From: Porphyrobacter sp. AAP60
GTDB taxonomy: Bacteria > Pseudomonadota > Alphaproteobacteria > Sphingomonadales > Sphingomonadaceae
DNA length: 64,000 nt
Assembly: GCF_001296025.1 (NCBI RefSeq)
Contig: NZ_LJHV01000001.1
Location: forward strand, 1-64,000
Direction: 5' to 3'
The notes beneath the pieces were generated by a model. It saw only the letters and a list, made by a program, of their open reading frames with translations. It did no database searches and was not told where the DNA came from. The position numbers and the translations under genes are program-made. Below, in pieces: positions 8,930-17,573 of this stretch; within the stretch, counting starts at the first letter, position 1, and each line of letters begins with the position of its first letter.

Positions 8930-11900
8930 GCGATGCTCCCTTCAGGGGTGCCCTCGGGCGGTTTGCCCTCCCCGATATGCAGCTTCTTCAGCGTATCGCG
9001 CGTGGTGCGGCGCACCAGCACGAAGAACAGCGGGATGAAGAAAATTGCCAGCACCGTGGCGGTCAGCATCCCGCCGATCACCGATGTGCCGATGGCGATC
9101 CGGCTGTTGGCCCCGGCCCCGCTCGACACTGCCAAGGGCAGCACGCCGAAAATAAAGGCGAGGCTGGTCATCAGGATGGGCCGCAGTCGCAATCGCGCCG
9201 CAGCAAGGGCTGCATCGATCACGCGCGCGCCCTCGCGCTCGGCCCGTTCGGCAAACTCGATCACCAGAATGGCGTTCTTGGCTGCGAGACCCATGGTCGT
9301 GAGCAGCCCGATCTGGAGATAGACGTCATTTTCCAGCCCGCGCAGCGTAACGGCAAAGATCGCACCGACCAGCCCCAGCGGGATAATCAGCATCACCGCC
9401 ACAGGCACGCTCCAGCTTTCATACAGCGCCGCAAGACACAGGAATACGACCAGCAAAGACAGGCCATAGAGCAGCGGCGCTTGCCCGGATGACAGCCGCT
9501 CCTGAAACGACAGCCCCGACCAGGCGACGCTGACGCCTTCGATCTGCTGCGCCAGTTCCTCAATCCGGTCCATTGCCGCACCGGAACTTTGGCCGGGAAC
9601 CGCCTGCCCTTCGAACTGAAAGCTGGGATAGCCTTGAAACCGCGAGAGGGTGGTGGGAGTGGTCGACCAGCGCGTCTGCGCAAAGGCCGAAAACGGCGCC
9701 ATCTGTCCGCCCGATCCGCGCACGAACCAGTTGCCCAGATCATCGGGCGTCGCACGATAGGGCGCGTCACCCTGCACAAACACCCGCTTCACCCGGCCAC
9801 GATCAATGAAGTCATTCACATATTGCCCGCCCCAGGCAGCAGACAGCGTGGTGCTCACATCCGACTGGTTGAGCCCGAGCGCGGCGAGCCGTTGCTGATC
9901 AATATCGACCTGCAAGGTGGCAACATCGGGAAGCTCCCCCAGACGCACGCCAGCCAGCAGTGGGTCTGCTTCCGCCAATTCCAGCAGCTTGTCGCGCGCG
10001 GCGACGAATTCATCACGCGGCAGGCCGCTGGTGTTCTGCAATTGCAGGCTGAAACCGTTGGTCTGCCCGAGACCGCGAATGGCCGCCGGCACGAGCACAT
10101 TGACCTGTGCATCGCGAACCTGCGAGAACGCCTTTCCGGCACGGTCTACGATAGCATCTGCAGAATTTTCGGCCCCGCTGCGTTCAGACCAGTCGACAAA
10201 GTTGGCGAAGGCCTGGCCGGTGTTCTGGCCCGCCGCGCCCTGCCCGCCGCCAGCGACCGTAAACATCACCGCAATGTTATCGGCTTCCTGTTCGAGCATG
10301 TATTTCTCGACAGCCAGCTGCACTTCGCGGGTGCGTCCCTGAGTTGCACCGGCAGGCAGGCGGAACTGCACCCGCGCCGCGCCCTGATCTTCGGTCGGCA
10401 GAAAACTGGTCGGCAAACGCACAAACATGGCCGCCAGCAGAACCAGAATGATCGCGTAGATGGCTAGAAACAGCCACTTGCGATCCACCACCTTCACGAT
10501 GGCACCGATGTAACGGTCTGTTCCGCGTTTAAAGCTCTGGTTGAACCAGAGTTGCGCCCGGTCCAGCCGGTTCGTCATTGCCGGGAAGCGACGGTCGAGC
10601 CAGCCCTGGGGGTGATCGTCACCCTTGTGTTTCTGGCGCAGCAGTGAAGTTGTCAGCGCCGGGCTCAGGATCAGCGCCACCAGCGTTGACAGAACCATCG
10701 CCGAAATCATCGTGATCGAAAACTGCCGGTAGATAACCCCTGTCGACCCGCCGAAAAACGCCATCGGCAAAAACACCGCCGACAAGACAATGGCGATGGC
10801 CACCAGTGCCACCTGGATTTCGCCCATCGACTGGATGGTCGCTTCCTTGGGCGTCATGTCCGGATTTTCTTCCAGCAGCCGATCGACATTCTCGACCACG
10901 ACAATCGCATCATCGACCAGAATGCCGATTGCCAGCACCAGCCCGAACAGGGTCAGCGTGTTGATCGAGAAACCGGAAATGTAGAATATCACAAAGGTGC
11001 CCAGCAAGGTCACCGGCACGGCAATCGTCGGGATCAGCGTGGCACGCCAGCTTTGCAGGAATACGAACATCACGATCACAACAAGGATGATCGCTTCGAA
11101 TAATGTGCCGACAACCTCGTCGATCGAAAGGCGGATGAAGGCTGTTGTGTCATTGGCAAAGGCGGCCTTGTAGCCCGGCGGAAAACCGGGTTCGGCCCGC
11201 CTCACCGCCTCTTTCACAAGATCCGATGTTGCCAGCGCATCCGCGCCCGGCGCCGATGATACCGCCAGACCTGCGCCGGGGTGCCCGTTGATCCGGCTGG
11301 ATGCGGAATAATTCTCTGCGCCCAGTTCCACACGGGCAACATCGGCCAGCCGGACAATCGCACCGCTTTGTTCGGATTTGAGGATGATCGATTCGAACTC
11401 CTCGACAGTGCGCATCCGTGATTGCGAGGTCACCGTGGCGTTGAGCTGGTTGGTTTCGGGCTGCGGCAGACCGCCAACCTCGCCTGCGGCCACTTCGGTG
11501 TTCTGGTTGCGGATCGCGGTGATAACATCGCCCGGCATCAGCCCGACCGATGCCAGCCGGTCGGGGTCCAGCCAGATCCGCATGGCGTATTGCGATCCGA
11601 ACACGTTGGTTTCGCCCACGCCTTCGATCCGCGCCAGCGTATCCTGCAAATTGGTGACCAGATAATCGGAAACGTCGATATTGGTGCTGCGGTCGGTTTC
11701 ATCATAGACACCGACGATCATCAGGAAATCGGGGTTCGATTTGGTGACACGCAGGCCTTGCTGCTGCACCTGCTGCGGCAGGCGGGGCAGCGCCTGCTGC
11801 ACCTGGTTCTGCACCTGCACCTGGGCGATATCGGGGTCTGTCCCCTTTTCGAAGGTCGCGCTGATCGTCACCTGCCCGCGCGAGCTGGAGCTGGAATTGA

Positions 11901-12132
11901 AATAAAGCAGCCCGTCGATGCCGGTCAGTTGCTGCTCGATGATCTGGGTGACGCTGTTTTCCAGCGTTTCTGCCGAAGCACCGGGAAAAGTCGCACGGAT
12001 ATTGACCTGCGGCGGGGCGACATCGGGATATTGTTCTACCGGCAGCAGATAGATCGCGCCCAGCCCTGCCAGCATGGTGATGATTGCCAGCACCCAGGCA
12101 AAAATCGGCCGCTCGATAAAAATGCGCGACAT
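8926..12132 (-). CDS. RND multidrug efflux pump, AcrB/MexB type (HAE-1)
   Basis: A 1068-residue inner-membrane proton/drug antiporter. It starts MSRIFIERPIFAWVLAIITMLAG, the standard HAE-1 first helix. The proton-relay aspartates are visible in GLVLAIGILVDDAIVVVENV (TM4), and the porter-domain openings PVEQYPDVAPPQV and NIRATFPGASAETLE are typical. Twelve helices with two large periplasmic loops are evident. It lies 9 bp after the adaptor gene and overlaps the outer-membrane factor by 4 bp. Family members expel detergents, dyes and antibiotics. No TetR or MarR repressor gene sits next to the operon. Confidence 0.97.
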   Translation of the reverse strand: MSRIFIERPIFAWVLAIITMLAGLGAIYLLPVEQYPDVAPPQVNIRATFPGASAETLENSVTQIIEQQLTGIDGLLYFNSSSSSRGQVTISATFEKGTDPDIAQVQVQNQVQQALPRLPQQVQQQGLRVTKSNPDFLMIVGVYDETDRSTNIDVSDYLVTNLQDTLARIEGVGETNVFGSQYAMRIWLDPDRLASVGLMPGDVITAIRNQNTEVAAGEVGGLPQPETNQLNATVTSQSRMRTVEEFESIILKSEQSGAIVRLADVARVELGAENYSASSRINGHPGAGLAVSSAPGADALATSDLVKEAVRRAEPGFPPGYKAAFANDTTAFIRLSIDEVVGTLFEAIILVVIVMFVFLQSWRATLIPTIAVPVTLLGTFVIFYISGFSINTLTLFGLVLAIGILVDDAIVVVENVDRLLEENPDMTPKEATIQSMGEIQVALVAIAIVLSAVFLPMAFFGGSTGVIYRQFSITMISAMVLSTLVALILSPALTTSLLRQKHKGDDHPQGWLDRRFPAMTNRLDRAQLWFNQSFKRGTDRYIGAIVKVVDRKWLFLAIYAIILVLLAAMFVRLPTSFLPTEDQGAARVQFRLPAGATQGRTREVQLAVEKYMLEQEADNIAVMFTVAGGGQGAAGQNTGQAFANFVDWSERSGAENSADAIVDRAGKAFSQVRDAQVNVLVPAAIRGLGQTNGFSLQLQNTSGLPRDEFVAARDKLLELAEADPLLAGVRLGELPDVATLQVDIDQQRLAALGLNQSDVSTTLSAAWGGQYVNDFIDRGRVKRVFVQGDAPYRATPDDLGNWFVRGSGGQMAPFSAFAQTRWSTTPTTLSRFQGYPSFQFEGQAVPGQSSGAAMDRIEELAQQIEGVSVAWSGLSFQERLSSGQAPLLYGLSLLVVFLCLAALYESWSVPVAVMLIIPLGLVGAIFAVTLRGLENDVYLQIGLLTTMGLAAKNAILVIEFAERAEREGARVIDAALAAARLRLRPILMTSLAFIFGVLPLAVSSGAGANSRIAIGTSVIGGMLTATVLAIFFIPLFFVLVRRTTRDTLKKLHIGEGKPPEGTPEGSIA

Positions 12133-12141
12133 GCCTGTGCC

Positions 12142-13275
12142 TTAGCCCTTCTGGCCGGGCTTGGGGGCGGCAATCACCTGCGGCTTGCTGGCGGGCACGG
12201 GCTTGATGGCCGCGCCCGGTCTGATCTTGGAGAGACCTTGCACGATCACCTTGTCGCCAGGCTTCAGCCCGCTGGTCACGACCCAGTCGGATCCGACTGC
12301 GCGATCGGCAGCAACCTTGCGCTCGGCTGCCTTGTTGCCGGCATCGACCACAAAGACACTCGCCTCGCCGCGGGCATTGCGGGTCACGGCTGCCTGCGGC
12401 ACCAGGATCGCATTGGGGTTGATTGCCTGATCGAACCGCGCCCGCACGAACATGCCGGGCAGCAACAGCCCTTCGGGGTTTGCAAAGCGCGCACGCAGCG
12501 TCACCGTGCCGGTTCCCTCGTTGACCATCGCTTCGGAGAATTGCACCACCCCGCGCGGGCCATATTCGCTGCCGTCTTCAAGCGACAGGCTGACAGGCGC
12601 GCTGGCAGGAACCGTTCCTCCGCCTTGCGCAAGCGAACGGCGCAGCGCCAAAAGATCGGCGCTGGATTGCTGGATATCGACAAACACCGGATCAACGCCC
12701 TGGATCACCGCCAGCGGCTCGGCCTGATTGCCGGTGACCAGCGCGCCGACCGTGGACAGCGAACGCCCGATGCGCCCGGTGATCGGGGCAGGCACGCGGG
12801 TGAACTGCAAATTGACATCGGCCGTTTGCACCTGCGCACGCGCCTGCTGAACCGCAGCGGCGGCCTGACGCGAAGCGGCCTCGGCATCGGTGTATTCCTG
12901 CATCGACACTGCCTGCGCCTCTGCCAGCGGCTTCAACCGCTCGGCGCGAATGCGGGTAGCTTCGGCATTGGCAATCGCGCTGTTGAGGTTGGCCTTCGCC
13001 TCTTGCGTGGTCGCCACGAACAGGCGGGGATCGATTTCGTAAAGCGTCTGCCCGGCGCGCACCATAGCGCCTTCGGTGAAGAACCGTTTGCGGATCAATC
13101 CGCTGACCTGCGGGCGCACTTCGGACATCTCGAACGCCGCAATGCGTCCGGCAAGTTCCACTGCCACAGGGACAGAACTGGCCTGCACCACGACAAAGCC
13201 GACCTCAGGATCGGGTCGCTGTGATTGCCTGTCGTTGGCCTCGCCCCCGCAGGCGGCAAGCGCCAAGGCCGCCAT
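12142..13275 (-). CDS. RND periplasmic adaptor lipoprotein (AcrA/MexA type), 5' end damaged or unusual
   Basis: At least 377 residues of a membrane-fusion protein: lipobox LAAC, barrel/lipoyl half-motifs (VRPQVSGLIRKRFFTEGAMVRAGQTLYEIDP and later NLQFTRVPAPITGRIG), a helical hairpin, and a beta-barrel plus membrane-proximal domain. The annotated ATG at 13275 leaves only eight residues before the lipid-anchor Cys and no positive charge, too short for a signal peptide. Upstream codons in this frame read LITRVVLAG, and the neighbouring frame supplies ATG-His-Arg-Ile-Arg-Phe (13319-13302) ending exactly there. One missing base would explain this; CTG at 13302 is an alternative start. It leads the adaptor-pump-duct operon. 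Confidence 0.9.
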   Translation of the reverse strand: MAALALAACGGEANDRQSQRPDPEVGFVVVQASSVPVAVELAGRIAAFEMSEVRPQVSGLIRKRFFTEGAMVRAGQTLYEIDPRLFVATTQEAKANLNSAIANAEATRIRAERLKPLAEAQAVSMQEYTDAEAASRQAAAAVQQARAQVQTADVNLQFTRVPAPITGRIGRSLSTVGALVTGNQAEPLAVIQGVDPVFVDIQQSSADLLALRRSLAQGGGTVPASAPVSLSLEDGSEYGPRGVVQFSEAMVNEGTGTVTLRARFANPEGLLLPGMFVRARFDQAINPNAILVPQAAVTRNARGEASVFVVDAGNKAAERKVAADRAVGSDWVVTSGLKPGDKVIVQGLSKIRPGAAIKPVPASKPQVIAAPKPGQKG

Positions 13276-13558
13276 CCCTGCGAGAACGACACGTGTGATC
13301 AGAACCGGATTCTGTGCATCAGGGGGAAGAATGGTACGCTCTCGGAAAAAGGGGAAGCAGTCAGCCTCTTAGGCTTCTTAGAAACGGTGTAAACGCGTGA
13401 TCGGGCGCGACTCTTGAAAACGGGCTGACCGGTTTATCGCTCGCTCCGCCCCGGCCTTCCGATCGCAAGCCGCGAGGCAGCCGAATTTTCATAACGCTGC
13501 GGTCGGCATTGCAATCGAGCGATTGGCATTCCGCACTTTCACTCACTAAAGCTGCGCC

Positions 13559-15214
13559 ATGCTGCGCATCACCGAACTGACATTGCCGCTCCACCACCCG
13601 GACGAGGCCCTGCCCGCTGCCATCTGCAAGCGGCTGCGGATCACCCCGCGCGATCTGGTGCGCTTTGTCGTGGCGCGCCGCGGCCACGATGCGCGCGACA
13701 AAACGAACATCCAACTGGTCTATTCGGTCGATGTGAATGTTAAGAACGAGGCGGCGGTGCTCCAGCGCTTTCGCAAGGATCGCAAGGTTCTGCCCACCCC
13801 CGACCCGCGCTACCATCTGGTGGCCAAGGCGCCCGAAGGCGGCACGGTCAAGCGGCCCGTTGTCATCGGCGCGGGGCCATGCGGGCTGTTTGCCGGGCTT
13901 ATCCTTGCCCAGATGGGGTTCCGCCCGATCATCCTTGATCGCGGCAAGGTGGTGCGCGAGCGGACCAAGGACACCTGGGGCCTGTGGCGGCAGGGGGTGC
14001 TCAACCCGGAATCCAACGCCCAGTTCGGCGAGGGCGGCGCGGGCACGTTCTCCGATGGAAAGCTCTACAGCCGGATCAAGGACCCGTGCAATCGCGACCG
14101 CAAGGTGCTGACCGAATTCGTGAAAGCCGGCGCGCCTGCCGAAATCCTGACCGAAGCGCACCCGCATATCGGCACCTTCCGGCTGGTGACTATGGTTGAA
14201 AGCATCCGCAACACAATCGAGGAACTCGGCGGCGAATACCGCTTTTCCCACCGCGTCGATGACATCGACATTGCAACCGATGCGCAAGGCGGCCGCCGTG
14301 TTCGCGGGGTTCACCTGAGCACCGGTGAATATCTGGAGGCCGATCATATCGTACTCGCCATTGGCCACAGTGCGCGCGATACTTTTGCGATGCTTCACAC
14401 TGCCGGGGTTCATGTCGAGGCAAAGCCGTTTTCGATCGGGGTCAGGATCGAACACCCGCAATCGTGGATCGACAAATCGCGGTTCGGCATCGACGCTGGC
14501 AACAAGATCCTTGGCGCGGCGGAATATCACATCTCGCACCACTGCAAGAATGACCGCACGGTCTATAGTTTCTGCATGTGCCCGGGCGGCACCGTGGTCG
14601 CCGCCACGTCCGAGGAAGGCCGCGTCGCCACCAATGGCATGAGCCAGTATTCGCGCAACGAACGCAACGCCAATTCCGGCCTGGTCGTCGCGATTGATCC
14701 GGTGCGCGACTTCCCCGGCGATCCGCTCGCCGGGATTGCGCTGCAACGCCATTGGGAATCGCTGGCCTATGTCGCGGGTGGATCAAGCTACAAAGCGCCG
14801 GCGCAACGACTGGGCGATTTTCTTGCCGGGCGGCCTTCAGAGGCGCTTGGTTCGGTCACACCGTCCTACAGGCCGGGCGTGCATATGACCGATCTGGCGC
14901 AATGCCTGCCAGACTATGCCGTAACCGCAATGCGCGAGGCGCTGCCCGTTTTTGGTCGGCAGATACCGGGCTATGATCATCCCGATGTCATCATGACCGG
15001 TGTCGAGACGCGCACATCATCACCGGTCCGCTTCACCCGCGGCGATGATTTGCAAAGCCTGAACACGAGCGGGCTGTTCCCTGCGGGTGAAGGCGCGGGC
15101 TATGCCGGGGGAATCCTGTCGGCAGCGGTGGACGGGATCAAGATTGCCGAAGCCGTGGCATTGAGCCTTGGCGCTGACCCAGCCCGTGCCGCCGCTGTTG
15201 GGCACGCCACCTGA
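13559..15214 (+). CDS. FAD-dependent dehydrogenase, COG2509 type
   Basis: A 551-residue flavoprotein. A roughly 95-residue N-terminal domain (LRITPRDLVRFVVARRGHDARDK) precedes a Rossmann dinucleotide motif VVIGAGPCGLFAG at residues 101-113. FGEGGAGTFSDGKLYSRIKD, the invariant SIGVRIEHPQ and a C-terminal FPAGEGAGYAGGILSAAVDG follow, together diagnostic of the uncharacterised COG2509 family. The chemistry is unknown; two-electron oxidation or reduction with bound FAD is inferred. It is divergent from the efflux operon across roughly 260-280 bp and ends about 110 bp before kdgK, with which it is convergent. No obvious Shine-Dalgarno precedes the ATG. Confidence 0.88.
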   Translation: MLRITELTLPLHHPDEALPAAICKRLRITPRDLVRFVVARRGHDARDKTNIQLVYSVDVNVKNEAAVLQRFRKDRKVLPTPDPRYHLVAKAPEGGTVKRPVVIGAGPCGLFAGLILAQMGFRPIILDRGKVVRERTKDTWGLWRQGVLNPESNAQFGEGGAGTFSDGKLYSRIKDPCNRDRKVLTEFVKAGAPAEILTEAHPHIGTFRLVTMVESIRNTIEELGGEYRFSHRVDDIDIATDAQGGRRVRGVHLSTGEYLEADHIVLAIGHSARDTFAMLHTAGVHVEAKPFSIGVRIEHPQSWIDKSRFGIDAGNKILGAAEYHISHHCKNDRTVYSFCMCPGGTVVAATSEEGRVATNGMSQYSRNERNANSGLVVAIDPVRDFPGDPLAGIALQRHWESLAYVAGGSSYKAPAQRLGDFLAGRPSEALGSVTPSYRPGVHMTDLAQCLPDYAVTAMREALPVFGRQIPGYDHPDVIMTGVETRTSSPVRFTRGDDLQSLNTSGLFPAGEGAGYAGGILSAAVDGIKIAEAVALSLGADPARAAAVGHAT

Positions 15215-15324
15215 ATCGGACAGAAGAGCCGTGGGTTATAAGGTCCGGGCATCACCCCGCCCTAATCTTGCTCACCTAAACCGCCAGCACGGTGCCTTTG
15301 CTATGACATAGCCCTGTGGGCCGA

Positions 15325-16245
15325 TCATTGCGGCATCGCATCTGGCGGTATGATCGCGCCCGGGTGCATCACCACTTCGCCCGCCAGCCGGTGCCCGGCG
15401 AGCACCGCGCCCTCAGGCTCGGCCCCGGCAAGGAGCGCGGTCAGGAAACCGGCGTTGAAGGAATCGCCTGCTCCCGTCGTGTCGCGCGGGGCCCTGCGAC
15501 TAGGACAGGGGAGCAATCCCGAGTCTTCGCCCTTGTGGGAAAACAACGCGCCCTTATCCCCCATCTTCACTACCACCAGACGCGCACCGGCATCGTGCCA
15601 TCGGTCAAGGCTGTCATGTGGATCGGCGTCACCGTAAAGCGCGGCCTCGTCCTCGAAGGTCGGCAGGACTATGGAGCAATGCGGCGCTACCGCGCCGAAG
15701 GCTGCGCGCGCAGCGGCGGGATCGGGCCAGCCTCGGGGGCGATAATTGCCGTCGAACACGACCTCGCCGCCATTTTCCCGCACCGTTTTGGCAAGGTCAG
15801 CCACCTGCGCCTGCCCGTCAGCATCGAATAGCGAAAGCGTGATGCCCGAAAGGTAGAGCATCCGCGCCTGCGCCGCCTCGGCCAGCGCGGCGCCAGCACC
15901 TGACAGGGCAAAGAAGTCCCGCGCCGCGGATTGGTCGCGCCAATAGGTGAAGCTGCGCTCGCCCCGGTCGTCGGTGCGGATCGCGTAAAGACCTGCAACG
16001 CGCGTCGGGTGCGTCAGCATGAACCTGCAATCCACGCCTTCCCGGTTCAGGAAAGCGCGCATTTCCTCGCTATAGGGATCGCTGCCAACAGCGCTTAGAA
16101 AGCCCGCCTGCGCCCCGCCGCGCGCGCAGTAGATCGCCACATTCGCGCAGTCACCCGCAAACCCCATGCGCCATGCGTCGGAAGCCGGGTTCCGGCTCAA
16201 TTCGATCATGCATTCGCCAAAGCAGACGATAGCGGGCGGGATCAT
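15325..16245 (-). CDS. kdgK: 2-dehydro-3-deoxygluconokinase (PfkB sugar kinase)
   Basis: A PfkB/ribokinase-family kinase of about 306 residues that phosphorylates 2-keto-3-deoxygluconate to KDPG, the last step of this uronate cluster before the Entner-Doudoroff aldolase. It starts IVCFGECMIELSR and ends with the family signature DTTGAGDSFNAGFL, whose Asp is the catalytic base. I chose ATG 16245; GTG 16257 is an alternative, 4 bp past the manD stop, with GAAGG just upstream. It is the last gene of the uxaC-uxuB-manD-kdgK run. KdgK is preferred over fructokinase because of context and the GECMIEL opening. Confidence 0.9.
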   Translation of the reverse strand: MIPPAIVCFGECMIELSRNPASDAWRMGFAGDCANVAIYCARGGAQAGFLSAVGSDPYSEEMRAFLNREGVDCRFMLTHPTRVAGLYAIRTDDRGERSFTYWRDQSAARDFFALSGAGAALAEAAQARMLYLSGITLSLFDADGQAQVADLAKTVRENGGEVVFDGNYRPRGWPDPAAARAAFGAVAPHCSIVLPTFEDEAALYGDADPHDSLDRWHDAGARLVVVKMGDKGALFSHKGEDSGLLPCPSRRAPRDTTGAGDSFNAGFLTALLAGAEPEGAVLAGHRLAGEVVMHPGAIIPPDAMPQ

Positions 16246-16261
16246 TGTGTCGCTCACGCCT

Positions 16262-17470
16262 TCACCAGTTCCACAAGGTGCCGTCCTCCAGCCGCGCGAC
16301 GGGCAGCTGCATCGGCGTGTAGGGATACTTGGCGGCAAGTTCCTCGTCGATCGTCACCCCGTGGCCGGCTGTCTCGCCCACGATCATGTGACCATCTTCA
16401 AACCGGTAATCATGCGGGAACACCGCGTCGGTCTCAGGCGTGTGGCGCATATATTCCTGAATGCCGAAGTTGGGCACCCAGCTATCGAAATGGAGCGCGG
16501 TGCCCATCGTGACGGGCGAGAGGTCGGTCGCACCGTGGCAGCCGGTGCGCACCTGATACAGGCTGGCAAGATCGGCGATGCGGCGCAGATGCGTCACGCC
16601 GCCCGCGCCCACGATGGTGGTACGGATATAATCGATCAGCTGGTGCTGGATCAGATCCTTGCAGTCCCAGATAGTGTTGAACACCTCCCCCACGGCCAGC
16701 GGCGTGGTGGTGTGCTGGCGCACCAGTTTGAAAGCCTCCTGGTTCTCTGCCGGAGTGCAATCCTCCAGCCAGAACAGCTGAAAAGGCTCAAGCAGCTTGC
16801 CGAGATGCGCCGCTTCCTGCGGAGTGTAGCGGTGGTGGCCATCGTGCAGCAGGTGGTGATCGAAGCCGTAGGTGTCGCGCAGACGCTCGAACAGCCTTGG
16901 TATCGTGTTGAGCGCCTTGCGCGTATCCCAGCCGGTTACCGAAGGAAGCGCCGCATCGGCCGGTTCGTAGAACATCGTCCCCCGGCCCACGCCATAGGTC
17001 TTCTCAACCCCTGGGATGCCGGTCTGCGCGCGGATCGCCTTGTAGCCCATCGCGATATACTGGCCGACAGCATCCACCGTCTCGTCGATGTCTGCGCCGT
17101 TGGCGTGGCCATAGACCATGATCCGGTCGCGGCTCTTGCCGCCGAGCAGATCGTAAAGCGGCATTCCCGCCGCCTTGGCCTTGATGTCCCACAGCGCCAC
17201 ATCGACCGCCGCAATGGCGCGAATCGTCACAGGCCCGCGCCGCCAATAGGCACCGCGGTAGAGAAACTGCCAGATATCCTCGATCCGCCGCGCGTCCATG
17301 CCGATCAGCGCCGGGCAGACATGTTCCTGAAGATACGCGACAACCGCCATCTCTCGCCCGTTGAGCGTCGCATCGCCGATCCCGGTCAGGCCGCCTTCGA
17401 CCTCGATCTTCAACGTGACGAAATTGCGGCCGGGACATGTCACGATCACACGCGCCGATTTGATCTTCAT
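16262..17470 (-). CDS. manD: D-mannonate dehydratase ManD (enolase superfamily)
   Basis: Exactly 402 residues. It dehydrates D-mannonate to 2-keto-3-deoxygluconate using Mg2+. Metal ligands Asp210, Glu236 and Glu262, His212 in HDGHHRYT, and the Tyr159/Arg147 pair all fall at the positions known for the Novosphingobium aromaticivorans enzyme, which argues for true ManD activity and not for the weakly active RspA-like members. An AGGAAG ribosome site precedes the ATG. It replaces UxuA, which is absent here. The 103-bp gap before it contains a short reading frame and a 6-bp-stem hairpin. Confidence 0.96.
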   Translation of the reverse strand: MKIKSARVIVTCPGRNFVTLKIEVEGGLTGIGDATLNGREMAVVAYLQEHVCPALIGMDARRIEDIWQFLYRGAYWRRGPVTIRAIAAVDVALWDIKAKAAGMPLYDLLGGKSRDRIMVYGHANGADIDETVDAVGQYIAMGYKAIRAQTGIPGVEKTYGVGRGTMFYEPADAALPSVTGWDTRKALNTIPRLFERLRDTYGFDHHLLHDGHHRYTPQEAAHLGKLLEPFQLFWLEDCTPAENQEAFKLVRQHTTTPLAVGEVFNTIWDCKDLIQHQLIDYIRTTIVGAGGVTHLRRIADLASLYQVRTGCHGATDLSPVTMGTALHFDSWVPNFGIQEYMRHTPETDAVFPHDYRFEDGHMIVGETAGHGVTIDEELAAKYPYTPMQLPVARLEDGTLWNW

Positions 17471-17487
17471 CGTTCTGCTTCCTGTTT

Positions 17488-17503
17488 ACGCCCGGTCCAA
17501 CCG
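17488..17503 (-). other. Hairpin and tiny reading frame between uxuB and manD
   Basis: CCCGGT and ACCGGG form a 6-bp stem with a 3-base loop in the uxuB-manD gap. On the minus strand a 27-codon frame starts a few bases after the uxuB stop (MRHAHILARHP...) and ends inside the hairpin region. It might be a leader or coupling peptide; equally it may be chance. Confidence 0.3.
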
Positions 17504-17573
17504 GGAAAGTTCGATCTCTCGGGGCACGTTTGTGGTCGGATGCCGGGCGAGGATATGGGCGTGCCGCATCGCC

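Noticed and set aside
13361-14752. Long minus-strand frame of 463 codons opposite the FAD protein gene
   Set aside because: It lies wholly antisense to a gene with strong family motifs and has no recognisable domain; long antisense frames are expected at this GC content.
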